DNA of 64,000 bases from Pseudoflavitalea sp. G-6-1-2 (lineage in GTDB: Bacteria > Bacteroidota > Bacteroidia > Chitinophagales > Chitinophagaceae), in the NCBI RefSeq assembly GCF_012927185.1, contig NZ_JABBGB010000001.1, positions 1,612,001 to 1,676,000 on the forward strand, given 5' to 3'. The notes under the pieces are model-generated. The model did not search any database, had not been told where the DNA came from, and saw only the letters and a list, made by a program, of their open reading frames with translations. Made by a program: the position numbers and the translations under genes. Shown here one piece after another: positions 19,057 to 28,376 of the stretch. Position 1 is the stretch's first letter. Each line of letters opens with the position of its first letter.

Positions 19057-19172
19057 AAATTATCTCCCTTTTTTCTCTTACTTTTCTGCACCTAACCGTT
19101 TCAGGGACAGCAAATGTATATGATTTGGCCCATAACTGGAAAAACAGTTCTTTTATCGTAAATTCGTACGTT

Positions 19173-21401
19173 ATGGCAACGACAGCCGCGATACCAAAAT
19201 ATAACCTCAACGACGACCAGGAGAAGAAGCTGATCCTGCGTGAATACCGTGCCCTGCTCAGAGGTCTGAAGCCCAAACTCAAGCCCGGCGACAAGGAACT
19301 CCTTCGCCATGCTTTTGAAATGGCGGCCGATGCCCATAAAACCATGCGCCGGAAAAGTGGCGAACCCTACATTCTTCACCCCCTTGCGGTAGCCCGCATT
19401 TGCGTGGAAGAGATTGGTCTTGGTGTTCGCTCAACCATTTGCGCACTCCTGCACGATACCGTTGAAGACACAGATATCACTTTAGAAGATATTGAACGTG
19501 AGTTCGGCGGAGAGATCGCCCGCATTGTGGATGGACTTACCAAGATCTCCACTGTAATCGACGTGAATGCTTCGCAGCAGGCAGAGAACTTTAAGAAGAT
19601 CCTGCTCACGCTCACGGATGATCCCCGCGTTATCCTCATCAAACTGTCCGATCGCCTGCACAACATGCGCACGCTCGACAGCATGAAACGCGAGAAGCAG
19701 CTCAAGATCGCTTCCGAAACCGTTTATGTGTATGCGCCCCTCGCTCACCGCATGGGTCTCTACAATATCAAAACGGAGATGGAAGATCTGGCGATGAAAT
19801 ACCTCGAACCAGAGGCTTACAGAGAGATCGCCCGCAAACTCGCTGAAACAAAAAGAGAACGCTCCCGATACATCAACGAGTTCATCAAACCAATTAAAGA
19901 GAAGCTAGACCATACCAGTTTTCCTTTCGAGATCTATGGCCGCCCCAAAAGCATCCACTCCATCTGGAACAAGATGAAGAAGAAAGCCGTAGCCTTCGAG
20001 GAAGTGTACGATCTCTTCGCTATTCGTGTGCTGCTCGATGTTCCGCAGGAACTGGAGAAAGAAGCCTGCTGGAAAGTGTACTCATTTATCACAGACGAAT
20101 ACACACCTGCACCAGAAAGGCTGCGCGACTGGCTCTCCGCACCCAAATCGAACGGATACGAAGCGCTGCACACCACCGTGATGGGCCCACAGGGTAAATG
20201 GGTGGAAGTGCAGATCAGAACCAAGCGGATGAATGAAATCGCAGAGAAAGGACTTGCCGCCCACTGGAAATACAAAGAAGGCGCTACCGATGAAAGCCGC
20301 TTCGATAAATGGTTTCAGCAGATCAGGGAAGTACTCAACGATAAAGACAACGACTCTATCGACTTCCTGCAGGATTTCAAAACAACCTTCCTCGCAGAAG
20401 AAATATATGTGTACACACCGAAAGGTGATGTAAAAATGCTGCCCGTCAATTCCACTGCACTGGACTTCGCATTTGCCATCCACAGTATGGTAGGGGCGCA
20501 GTGTATCGGTGCGAAAGTGAATCATAAACTGGTTCCCATCAGTCATAAACTGCGAAGTGGGGATCAGGTGGAGATCATTACTTCTGCCAAGCAGAAGCCA
20601 AACGACGGTTGGCTCGACATAGTAGTAACCGCCAAAGCAAAGAGCAAGATCAAGGATGCGCTGAAAGAAGAGAAAAGGAAAGTGGCAGACGAAGGCAAGT
20701 ACACGCTTCAGCGCAAACTCGAACAATCCGGTGCTGCCTTCAATCAGCACAATGTGGATGTGCTTACGGTGTTCTACAAACTTCCTTCGCCGCTCGATCT
20801 GTACTATCAGATATCCATCAAGGCGATCGATTTAAAAGAGCTCAAAGAGTTTCAGATACTCGGCGATAAGCTCGAGCCGCCCAAGCCTGTTAAACCGGTA
20901 GAGCATAAGGTGGAAGTGCAGACGGTGAAGCCAAGCAAAGACACGGAGCTGATCATCTTCGGAGAGAGCAGCGACAAGATCGTGTACACGCTCGCGAACT
21001 GCTGCAAACCCATTCCCGGAGACGACGTATTTGGTTTTGTTACAACCGGCAAGGGACTTACCATCCATCGTACGAACTGCCCTAATGCCACGAAACTGCT
21101 GTCTAACTACGGACACCGCATCGTTAAAACAAAATGGGCGAAGAATAAAGAGATCTCGTTCCTCACCGGTCTCAAGATTGTGGGGCTCGACGATGTGGGT
21201 GTTATTCATAAGATCACCAACCTCATTTCGGGCGAAATGAAGATCAATATCAATGCCATGACCATCGAAGCCAAGGAAGGGCTTTTTCATGGAAATGTAA
21301 AAGTTTACGTTCATGATAAAGAAGAACTGGAAGAATTGGTAGACTATCTGAAAAAACTTCCGGGCATTGAAACAGTTGATCGCTACGATGCAGAAGCGTA
21401 A
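19173..21401 (+). CDS. bifunctional (p)ppGpp synthetase/hydrolase (Rel/SpoT)
   Basis: Makes and degrades the stringent-response alarmone. It has 742 residues from the ATG at 19173 (MATTAAIPKYNLND). N-terminal HD hydrolase domain: HPLAVA and LLHDTVED with H94/D95 are intact, so hydrolase activity is expected. Synthetase domain: EIYGRPKSIHSIWNKMKKK, FEEVYDLFAIRVLL, SNGYEALHTTV and EVQIRTKRMNEIAEKG. TGS domain: EEIYVYTPKGDVKMLP. A zinc-finger/helical region follows (YTLANCCKPIPGDDVFGFV), then a C-terminal ACT domain (FLTGLKIVGLDDVGVIHKI). This appears to be the single long Rel of the Bacteroidota type. It is divergent from tRNA-Leu. Confidence 0.96.
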   Translation: MATTAAIPKYNLNDDQEKKLILREYRALLRGLKPKLKPGDKELLRHAFEMAADAHKTMRRKSGEPYILHPLAVARICVEEIGLGVRSTICALLHDTVEDTDITLEDIEREFGGEIARIVDGLTKISTVIDVNASQQAENFKKILLTLTDDPRVILIKLSDRLHNMRTLDSMKREKQLKIASETVYVYAPLAHRMGLYNIKTEMEDLAMKYLEPEAYREIARKLAETKRERSRYINEFIKPIKEKLDHTSFPFEIYGRPKSIHSIWNKMKKKAVAFEEVYDLFAIRVLLDVPQELEKEACWKVYSFITDEYTPAPERLRDWLSAPKSNGYEALHTTVMGPQGKWVEVQIRTKRMNEIAEKGLAAHWKYKEGATDESRFDKWFQQIREVLNDKDNDSIDFLQDFKTTFLAEEIYVYTPKGDVKMLPVNSTALDFAFAIHSMVGAQCIGAKVNHKLVPISHKLRSGDQVEIITSAKQKPNDGWLDIVVTAKAKSKIKDALKEEKRKVADEGKYTLQRKLEQSGAAFNQHNVDVLTVFYKLPSPLDLYYQISIKAIDLKELKEFQILGDKLEPPKPVKPVEHKVEVQTVKPSKDTELIIFGESSDKIVYTLANCCKPIPGDDVFGFVTTGKGLTIHRTNCPNATKLLSNYGHRIVKTKWAKNKEISFLTGLKIVGLDDVGVIHKITNLISGEMKININAMTIEAKEGLFHGNVKVYVHDKEELEELVDYLKKLPGIETVDRYDAEA

Positions 21402-21893
21402 CTGCATTGATAACTCAACCGATCAGAATTCCACTAAAATTTAATGTATATCAGCCTGCCATCTAGGTTTTTTAAGGCGGGCTGATCTATGAAATGCAGG
21501 TAATGCAGTATGAACTGCAAAAGCAGTGTACTGTAGTATAGTGCAATCTTTTGTCTGCGAATTGTTTTTTTATATCTTTAGAAGCCGGCTTATCCCCCGG
21601 TGAACTATTTCTTTCCCGATATAGTCAGGTTCATTATCGTGCAGCTATGGGCAAATAAAATTTGTCTGACTGTGAGATCCTTTTAAACACATTTATTATT
21701 TTAAAACCTTTCCACCATGAGCGAATCACATAACATAGACACCTGTTAATCTTTTTCAGCTTTCTCCTGCACATTTCAGATTTCAATTTCACAAACCCCG
21801 CTCCGTATCCCTGTGTAATTCACGGGCAGGCTTTTCGTGTGCCTGCATGTGGATCCTTTTAAACACAATTCAAAAACAAAAAGTTACACCAGC
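21402..21893. other. 492-bp intergenic leader ahead of susC
   Basis: No gene found. An imperfect 11-bp inverted repeat (21450-21460 with 21475-21485, one wobble) with a T run in its loop follows the rel gene and might end its transcript. From about 21550 a promoter candidate opens a leader of roughly 300 bases. The leader contains a 16-base direct repeat, gatccttttaaacaca, at 21676-21691 and 21852-21867, and a small hairpin gcaggc/gcctgc at 21826-21846. A 10-codon frame starts at 21718. The leader may carry post-transcriptional control of susC. Confidence 0.5.
21550..21580 (+). promoter_or_regulatory. candidate promoter of the susC leader
   Basis: TTTG (21550-21553), 19 bases, TATCTTTA (21573-21580). 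One mismatch (final A for G) to the Bacteroidota consensus TTTG-N19-21-TAnnTTTG. Confidence 0.4.
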
Positions 21894-24824
21894 ATGAGAC
21901 ATCTGCTCAAACATGCAGTGCTAGCCATTATTTGTGCTGCATTGCCAACGCTGCTATTGGCTCAGGTCAGCGTTACCGGTACTGTAACGGATGCTGCCAA
22001 CAATCCATTGGCGGGGATTTCCGTTAAAGTCAAAAATTCCAACCTGGGAACCTCAACTGACGCTTCAGGAAAATTCGTTCTCACCATTCCTTCAAAAGGA
22101 GCTACACTTGAATTTACTTCTGTGGGTTATAAAACACAGAGTGTTCAGGTTTCTGAAAACAACGCCATTGTTTCCATCAAAATGCTTGAAGATATCGGCA
22201 GATTGGATGAGGTGGTTGTAACTGGTCTGGCTACCAGTGTGAAAAGAAAAAATCTTGCCAATGCCGTAGTAACGGTATCCAGTAAAGATCTGACCGGTAC
22301 TGCTCCCGCTCAGACCTTCGATGCTGCATTGAACGGTAAGGTGCCCGGTGCGCTCATTAATGCCAACTCCGGCGCTCCCGGTGGTGGTATTTCCGTGAAG
22401 CTCCGCGGTGTTACCTCTGTATTCGGAAACACGCAGCCACTCTTTGTGGTGGATGGTGTGTTTATCGATAACCGCTCCACACCTGCAGGTTTGAATACCG
22501 TTACAGGTGCTGCTAGAGGCGGTAATGCTTCCAATCAGGATAACCCATCGAGCCGTGTTGCCGATATTAAGGCAGAGGATATCGAGAACGTGGAAATCCT
22601 GAAAGGCGCATCTGCTGCTGCTATCTATGGGTCGAAAGCTGCTGCCGGTGTGGTGCTCATCACCACCAAACGCGGCAAAACAGGAAAAACAAAACTCACT
22701 GTTTCTCAGGATCTCGGCATCATGAAGGCCAGCAAGCTGCTGGGCCAGAGAGAGTGGACGGAAGAACGTGCACTGGACTTCGGTAAAGCCGCTGCAAAAG
22801 CAGAATACATTGCGGCAAAGAATGCCGGTAAGATCTACGATTACGAAAAAGAATTGTATGGTGAAACCGGCTTTACCAGAAACACCAATATCAGCCTGGT
22901 AGGCGGTAACGAAAAAACCAGCTTCTTCCTTTCCGGTGGTGTGAAAGAAGAAGATGGTATCATCAAAAGAACAGGTTACGGCAGCAAATCGCTGCGCGTA
23001 AACGTAGACCACAGAATTACAGACAATATCAAGGTGGGCGTGTCTACTTCTTATCTCAATTCAACAGCAGACCGCGGCCTTACCAATAACGATAACAACT
23101 CGGTTACTTTCGGTGTGGCACTTTCTTCTACACCCGGTTTTACTGAGTTGCACGCAACAGAAGCAGGTTACCCAGACAACAATTACAGCGCATCGAACCC
23201 TCTTCAGACAAGGGATCTGATGACTAACCGCGAATCTGTGAACCGCTTCATGTCCGGAATTACCCTCGAAGCAATACTGCAGAAATCAGCTGCTTCAACT
23301 ACACGATTCATTGCAAGAGGTGGTTTCGACTATTACACATTGAAAACAAATGTTCACTTCCCCAACGAACTGCAGTTTCAGAAAACTGTGGAAGGAACAT
23401 CCGTTCAGGGCTTTGCAAAGAACCTGAACTACAACTACATCCTCAGCCTTGTAAATAACTACACACCATCAGATAAGTTCAACCTTACTTCATCTCTTGG
23501 TCTTACACAGGAAAACGGAGACTTCGACAATCTGCTGAACGTTGCCAATAAACTGGTGGCTGGTCAGTCGAACATCGATCAGTCCAGTGCGCTTTCCGCT
23601 ACTCAGCTGCGCAACAAGTTTCAGGACAATGGATTTTACATTCAGGAAGAAGCCACGCTCATCGATGCGATTACCCTTACTGCGGGTGTTCGTTTCGACC
23701 GATCTTCCAACAACGGGGATTACAAGAAACTGTACGGATATCCCAAGGCTGGCGTTAGCTGGAACCTTACCAATATGGGTTTCTGGCATAGCTCACTCTT
23801 CGATAACCTGAAGGTTCGTGCGGCTTACGGCCAGGCAGGTAACTTCCCTACATTCGGCAGCAAGTACAACCTCATCAGCAACTTCAATATCGGTGGCAAT
23901 ACCGGTCTTTTGCTTTCAACTATACGAGGCAATAAGGATATCGCACCTGAAAGAACTTCCGAGCTCGAAGCCGGTTTCGATCTGAGCATGTTCAACGGCA
24001 GAATCGGTCTGGAGTTTTCAGTGTATGAAAAAAGAATTACCGACTTTCTGCTGCAACGCCCTGTTGCAGGCTCTTCTGGCTGGTCTACTCAGTTCTCCAA
24101 TGCGGGTGATCTTCGCAACAGAGGTATTGAGATCAGTTTGAATACAGTTCCTGTGAACAATAAGAATCTGCGCTGGACTTCTACCGTTAACTTCTGGCAG
24201 AACCGTTCAAAAGTTACCAGAATGGAAGTTGATCCTGTGGAGCTGGGTGTGTTCGGGCCTACACTCGGTACATTCAAAATCGAAACAGGCAAATCTGCAA
24301 CACAGATTGTAGGTCTTGCAGGATCTGATATTTCTGTGCCTCTCGGAGATGCAGAACCGAAATTCCAGATGAACTTCCTCAACGAAGTTACTTTCCTCAA
24401 AAACTTCTCATTCCGTTTTCTGCTTCACTGGAAAAATGGCGGACAGAATATCAACCTCAGCCAGCTGCTGACAGACCTTGGTAAAACATCACCTGATTAT
24501 GATGAGCCAACTAAAGAAGGAAGCATAAAAGGAAAAGCCCGCGTAGCGCGTTTCGGTGCGAAATATGCTGATGTTTGGGTACAGGATGCCGGTTATCTGC
24601 GTCTGCGTGAAGTAGGTCTCTACTATCGCTTCACCAAACTGCCAACATCTGCCATCAAAGGACTTCGCGTTGGTGTATCTGCGAATAACCTTTTCACCAT
24701 CACCAATTATGCAGGGTATGATCCTGAAGTGTCGAACTTCGGAACAGGCTTCTCTACCAACGTAGATGTAATGCCTTATCCAATGTCGAAGCGCCTGGGC
24801 TTCCACCTGTCAGTAGAATTCTAA
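21894..24824 (+). CDS. SusC/RagA-family TonB-dependent outer-membrane transporter
   Basis: Imports an oligomeric nutrient across the outer membrane with its SusD lipoprotein lid. It has 976 residues from the ATG at 21894, with a signal peptide of about 23 residues (MRHLLKHAVLAIICAALPTL). A carboxypeptidase-regulatory-like beta domain follows (about 26-110, VSVTGTVTDAANNPLAGISV to EFTSVGYKTQSV). The TonB-box-like DEVVVTG, plug domain with FVVDGVFIDN and ENVEILKGASAAAIYGSKAA, and the large barrel come next. There is no STN domain, so it is not of the anti-sigma-coupled kind. The substrate is unknown: no glycoside hydrolase or peptidase is next to it. The susD gene follows after 9 bases. Confidence 0.95.
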   Translation: MRHLLKHAVLAIICAALPTLLLAQVSVTGTVTDAANNPLAGISVKVKNSNLGTSTDASGKFVLTIPSKGATLEFTSVGYKTQSVQVSENNAIVSIKMLEDIGRLDEVVVTGLATSVKRKNLANAVVTVSSKDLTGTAPAQTFDAALNGKVPGALINANSGAPGGGISVKLRGVTSVFGNTQPLFVVDGVFIDNRSTPAGLNTVTGAARGGNASNQDNPSSRVADIKAEDIENVEILKGASAAAIYGSKAAAGVVLITTKRGKTGKTKLTVSQDLGIMKASKLLGQREWTEERALDFGKAAAKAEYIAAKNAGKIYDYEKELYGETGFTRNTNISLVGGNEKTSFFLSGGVKEEDGIIKRTGYGSKSLRVNVDHRITDNIKVGVSTSYLNSTADRGLTNNDNNSVTFGVALSSTPGFTELHATEAGYPDNNYSASNPLQTRDLMTNRESVNRFMSGITLEAILQKSAASTTRFIARGGFDYYTLKTNVHFPNELQFQKTVEGTSVQGFAKNLNYNYILSLVNNYTPSDKFNLTSSLGLTQENGDFDNLLNVANKLVAGQSNIDQSSALSATQLRNKFQDNGFYIQEEATLIDAITLTAGVRFDRSSNNGDYKKLYGYPKAGVSWNLTNMGFWHSSLFDNLKVRAAYGQAGNFPTFGSKYNLISNFNIGGNTGLLLSTIRGNKDIAPERTSELEAGFDLSMFNGRIGLEFSVYEKRITDFLLQRPVAGSSGWSTQFSNAGDLRNRGIEISLNTVPVNNKNLRWTSTVNFWQNRSKVTRMEVDPVELGVFGPTLGTFKIETGKSATQIVGLAGSDISVPLGDAEPKFQMNFLNEVTFLKNFSFRFLLHWKNGGQNINLSQLLTDLGKTSPDYDEPTKEGSIKGKARVARFGAKYADVWVQDAGYLRLREVGLYYRFTKLPTSAIKGLRVGVSANNLFTITNYAGYDPEVSNFGTGFSTNVDVMPYPMSKRLGFHLSVEF

Positions 24825-24833
24825 ACGAATAAA

Positions 24834-26177
24834 ATGAGAATCATGAAAAAATCATTCATCATATATCTTTCTTCCGGCCTGTTGGCGGCAGCAGCGTTGC
24901 CTTCCTGCTCAAAGGAGTTCGGAAGTCTCAACGGGGCTGTGATTGAGGATCTCACTACCAATCCTACCGAGTTCCAGATGATCAACACCATGGTAGGAAC
25001 CGAATCGGGCATCCGCAATAACCTCGATTTCTATTTCGATGCAACGGGTGTAATAGGTCGTGAAATTTATCGCTTCGCAGGATCTGAACCACGTTATACA
25101 ACTGAGTTGCTTGGTAAGGATGCGGCTACACTCAATAACAACACATTCTATCTTACCAACTCCTGGAACAGCCGTTACAGAGGTGTGAAAAATTGCAATA
25201 CCATTATTCAGGGTTGCACCAATTCAAAACAAATTACAGCTCCCAAGAAGAAAGGTTTTCTTGCAGTGGCAAAATTCTTCAAGGCATATCAGTTGCTGCT
25301 GAATCTTAACCTCACTTACACCAATGGTATCAGGGTGGATGTAAATGATCCTGATAAACCAGGTCCGTTCCTCAGCTATGATGAATCTCTGAAAGCTATT
25401 TCTGATCTGCTCGATGAATCCAAAGCGGATGTAGCAGGTGCTGAATTTGCTTTCCCGCTTTCCGCAGGATTCGACATTGTGAAAACTGATGGAGCTATCG
25501 ATGGAGCTAAATTTATTAAACTCAACCGTGCATTGGCTGCGCGTGTAGCGGCTTACAGAAAAGATTGGCCTGGTGTGCTCTCCCGTTTGAACGAGTCTTT
25601 CTTCGATCTGAACGGAAGCCTTACTATGGGCGCTTACCATGTGTTTTCTACCGGAGCCAACGATCAGACCAATATCACTTTCTTCCGTAAGAACAGCAAT
25701 GGAGAAATTCGTCTGGCACATCCAAATTTCCATGCAGAAGCAGTTGCCCAACTTGGACCCAATGACGACCGTATCGGAAAAGCTACGCTGCGCGATAAGG
25801 TTGCAAGTTCTGACGACCTGAGCAGTCAATGGGATGTATGGGTATACACTTCCAATGTGGCGCCGATAACCATTGTGAGAAATGAAGAATTGATTCTGCT
25901 GTATGCTGAAGCAAAGATTCGTCTGACTCAGTATCCTGATGCGATAGTTGCGCTGAACCGCATCAGAACATCACACAATTCGTCCGTTTATGGTGGTTTG
26001 GTTACAGATGATGAACTGACCACAGACCTCCTTCGCCAGCGCAGGTTCTCCTTCTACTTTGAAGGCCACCGCTGGATAGATATGCGCCGTTACAACAAAC
26101 TGGGCGATCTGCCTAAAGACAGACCTAACGACGATGTTTTCGATAAATTCCCCAGACCACTTACAGAGGGCCAATAA
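24834..26177 (+). CDS. SusD/RagB-family outer-membrane nutrient-binding lipoprotein
   Basis: Surface lipoprotein that caps the SusC barrel and binds the substrate. It has 447 residues from 24834, or 444 if the second ATG at 24843 (MKKSFIIYLSSG) is used. The lipobox is AALPSC, giving lipidated C25. The C-terminal region shows the SusD signature ILLYAEAKIRL, ALNRIRTSHN, RRFSFYFEGHRWIDMRRYNK and GDLPKDRPND. It is shorter than many SusD proteins (around 500-550 residues), consistent with a small-ligand or peptide system. It is followed by a terminator, so the operon is just susC-susD. Confidence 0.93.
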   Translation: MRIMKKSFIIYLSSGLLAAAALPSCSKEFGSLNGAVIEDLTTNPTEFQMINTMVGTESGIRNNLDFYFDATGVIGREIYRFAGSEPRYTTELLGKDAATLNNNTFYLTNSWNSRYRGVKNCNTIIQGCTNSKQITAPKKKGFLAVAKFFKAYQLLLNLNLTYTNGIRVDVNDPDKPGPFLSYDESLKAISDLLDESKADVAGAEFAFPLSAGFDIVKTDGAIDGAKFIKLNRALAARVAAYRKDWPGVLSRLNESFFDLNGSLTMGAYHVFSTGANDQTNITFFRKNSNGEIRLAHPNFHAEAVAQLGPNDDRIGKATLRDKVASSDDLSSQWDVWVYTSNVAPITIVRNEELILLYAEAKIRLTQYPDAIVALNRIRTSHNSSVYGGLVTDDELTTDLLRQRRFSFYFEGHRWIDMRRYNKLGDLPKDRPNDDVFDKFPRPLTEGQ

Positions 26178-26201
26178 CCCTTTCTGACGTAAATATTCGG
26201 C

Positions 26202-26237
26202 AGGCCCCGGCTTCTATAACGAAACCGGGGCCTTTTT
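26202..26237 (+). terminator. terminator of the susCD operon
   Basis: 9-bp stem (26202-26210 with 26225-26233, aggccccgg), 14-base loop, T run 26233-26237. Confidence 0.8.
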
Positions 26238-26306
26238 GCAAATATTTCTGCCCCTTTGCCCACGATTATAATCCGCTTTTTATTTTCCGCTTTTCTGCCA
26301 TTCGCC

Positions 26307-26314
26307 TATTTTTG
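26307..26314 (+). promoter_or_regulatory. candidate -7 box of purA
   Basis: TATTTTTG, matching TAnnTTTG, 54 bases ahead of the purA ATG. The -33 region (TATTTTCC around 26281) is only weakly similar to consensus. Confidence 0.35.
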
Positions 26315-26368
26315 CCCCCGTTTTCCGGAGGTATTCTCCTGGAATGCTAAACACACATAAATTCTGTT

Positions 26369-27634
26369 ATGGTTGATGTATTATTAGGCCTTCAATGGGG
26401 CGATGAAGGGAAAGGAAAGATCGTAGACTATTTTGCTCCGCGGTATGATATTATTGCACGTTTTCAGGGTGGACCAAATGCAGGGCACACGCTGTATGTA
26501 AACGATAAAAAAGTAGTACTGCACCAGATCCCTTCCGGCATCTTTCACGAAAATACCATCAACCTGATCGGTAACGGCGTTGTGCTCGATCCGGTTATCT
26601 TCAAAAAAGAGTGTGATACAGTAGCTGCGTTTGGCGTAGACTTCCGTAAGAACCTTTATATTTCTGAACGCACTCACCTCATTCTGCCTACACACAGAGC
26701 CCTCGACAAAGCTTCTGAGCTTTCCAAAGGGAACGATAAGATCGGGTCTACCCTCAAAGGTATCGGACCTGCATACATGGATAAAACCGGCCGCAATGGC
26801 CTCCGCGTTGGTGATCTGCTCGATAAGAATTTCACTACGCAATACATCAGACTCCGTCTGAAACACCAGAAAATACTCGACAGTCATAATTTCCACGAAG
26901 ACATCACTGCATGGGAAGAAGAATTCTTCGACGCCATCGAATTCCTGAAAACTTTCAAGATCGTTAATGGAGAGTACTTCATCAACGAAAAACTGAAAGA
27001 AGGGAAAACCGTACTGGCCGAAGGTGCCCAGGGCAGCATGCTGGATGTGGACTTCGGAACCTTTCCTTTCGTAACTTCTTCCAACACCATCTCTGCAGGA
27101 GTTTGCACCGGCCTCGGTGTAGCGCCTCAGAAGATCAGAGACGTGATCGGCGTAACCAAAGCGTATTGCACACGCGTAGGCAGCGGTCCGTTCCCCACTG
27201 AACTGCACGATGCAACCGGCGAAGAACTGCGCCGTATCGGCAGTGAGTTCGGTGCAACTACCGGCCGTCCCCGCCGTTGTGGCTGGATCGACCTGGTAGC
27301 CCTCAACTTTGCCTGTATGGTAAACGGCGTTACCAAAATTGTAATGACCAAAGCCGATGTGCTCGACGCCTTCGATGAGCTGAATGTTTGTACTTCATAT
27401 AAGATCGATGGACAGTCAGTTAAAGCCGTACCTTTCCAGATGACCCGCCTGGCCATTGAGCCGGAATACAAGGCACTGAAAGGATGGAAAACTGATGTTA
27501 CAGCGCTGCAATCTGCTGCTGCTTTGCCTGCAGTAATGAAAGACTACGTGACTTTTATCAATGAATATCTTGGAGTTAAGATCGCCTGGATCTCCAATGG
27601 GCCAGGGCGCGATCAATTGATAGAAATTCAGTAG
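26369..27634 (+). CDS. purA: adenylosuccinate synthetase
   Basis: First committed step from IMP to AMP: GTP-dependent joining of IMP and aspartate. It has 421 residues, ATG at 26369. The N-terminal GTP loop GLQWGDEGKGKIVD is complete, followed by GGPNAGHTLYV, KIGSTLKGIGPAYMDK, VLAEGAQGSMLDVDFGTFPFVTSS, TRVGSGPFPTEL, TTGRPRRCGWIDLVAL and the C-terminal ISNGPGRDQLIEI. Length and motifs are standard for the family. It is a single gene; no other purine genes are nearby in this window. Confidence 0.97.
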   Translation: MVDVLLGLQWGDEGKGKIVDYFAPRYDIIARFQGGPNAGHTLYVNDKKVVLHQIPSGIFHENTINLIGNGVVLDPVIFKKECDTVAAFGVDFRKNLYISERTHLILPTHRALDKASELSKGNDKIGSTLKGIGPAYMDKTGRNGLRVGDLLDKNFTTQYIRLRLKHQKILDSHNFHEDITAWEEEFFDAIEFLKTFKIVNGEYFINEKLKEGKTVLAEGAQGSMLDVDFGTFPFVTSSNTISAGVCTGLGVAPQKIRDVIGVTKAYCTRVGSGPFPTELHDATGEELRRIGSEFGATTGRPRRCGWIDLVALNFACMVNGVTKIVMTKADVLDAFDELNVCTSYKIDGQSVKAVPFQMTRLAIEPEYKALKGWKTDVTALQSAAALPAVMKDYVTFINEYLGVKIAWISNGPGRDQLIEIQ

Positions 27635-27878
27635 TTTCATGGCATAATCTTATCAGGGCTTTAATGATCGTCCGATCAGGCATCCCGCTAATGAAATAGC
27701 CAGGAAATTATTATTATTTTTGCAGGTATTTTTTTGTTTGAAATGCGTGTGTATCTTAACTGAACGTTCGCATAGCTGAACAGAAAATGGCCCAGACTTT
27801 TATACCGTAAAAAAAATTCAAAAAAAGTTTGGCGAATTAAAAAGTTCGCGGAATTTTACAACACAATCTTACCAGACA

Positions 27879-28352
27879 ATGGCAGCAAAATCTGACAAGG
27901 AAAAAAAGACTGGCGGAAGCCCTGCACCAAAGTCTTCTAAGGAACTTCCTAAGAAAGAATCCTCAAAAGCTAACAAAGATGAGGATGATGATGAGGATGA
28001 TGATTTTGAAGATGGTGAGCTGGAAACTCCAAAAGCCGCAAAGAAAGCAGGTGGAAAAGCAGCATCTAAGAAAAAATCTTCTGATGACGAAGAAGATGAT
28101 GACGATGGCGATGATGATGGAGACGACGAAGTAGATGACTGGGACAAGCCCGAAGAAGATGAGAATTGGGATCCCGATTTCGAAGAATTCGATCTTCCCA
28201 AATCCAAAACAAAAAAATCAAGCGGCAGCAGCGGCGGCGGCGGAAAGAAATCTGCCAAAGACGATGATGACGATCTTGGTATCGACGATGAATTCAAAGA
28301 CATGGACCTCTTCAACGACAGAGGCTTCGACGACGATGAAGATGATTTCTAA
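27879..28352 (+). CDS. highly acidic, low-complexity (disordered) protein
   Basis: 157 residues made of alternating Lys/Ser-rich and Asp/Glu-rich blocks (KSDKEKKTGG, DEDDDEDDDFEDG, KKAGGKAASKKKSS, DDEEDDDDGDDDGDD, GGGGKKSAK). A more structured-looking C-terminal part has aromatic residues (DWDKPEEDENWDPDFEEFDL, DEFKDMDLFNDRGF). There is no signal peptide or membrane segment. The composition resembles histone-like tails and acidic chaperones, but no function can be assigned. It starts at the ATG at 27879 and lies 24 bases upstream of pabB. The repetitive codon composition also generates long shadow frames on the other strand. Confidence 0.75.
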   Translation: MAAKSDKEKKTGGSPAPKSSKELPKKESSKANKDEDDDEDDDFEDGELETPKAAKKAGGKAASKKKSSDDEEDDDDGDDDGDDEVDDWDKPEEDENWDPDFEEFDLPKSKTKKSSGSSGGGGKKSAKDDDDDLGIDDEFKDMDLFNDRGFDDDEDDF

Positions 28353-28376
28353 ATTGTGCTTCGCTGAACACCTATC

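Noticed and set aside
21718-21750. 10-codon frame in the susC leader, a possible leader peptide
   Set aside because: Too short to support; no run of regulatory codons and no adjacent attenuator hairpin with T run.
22092-23012. 306-codon minus-strand frame inside susC
   Set aside because: A shadow of the susC reading frame; no recognisable motif.
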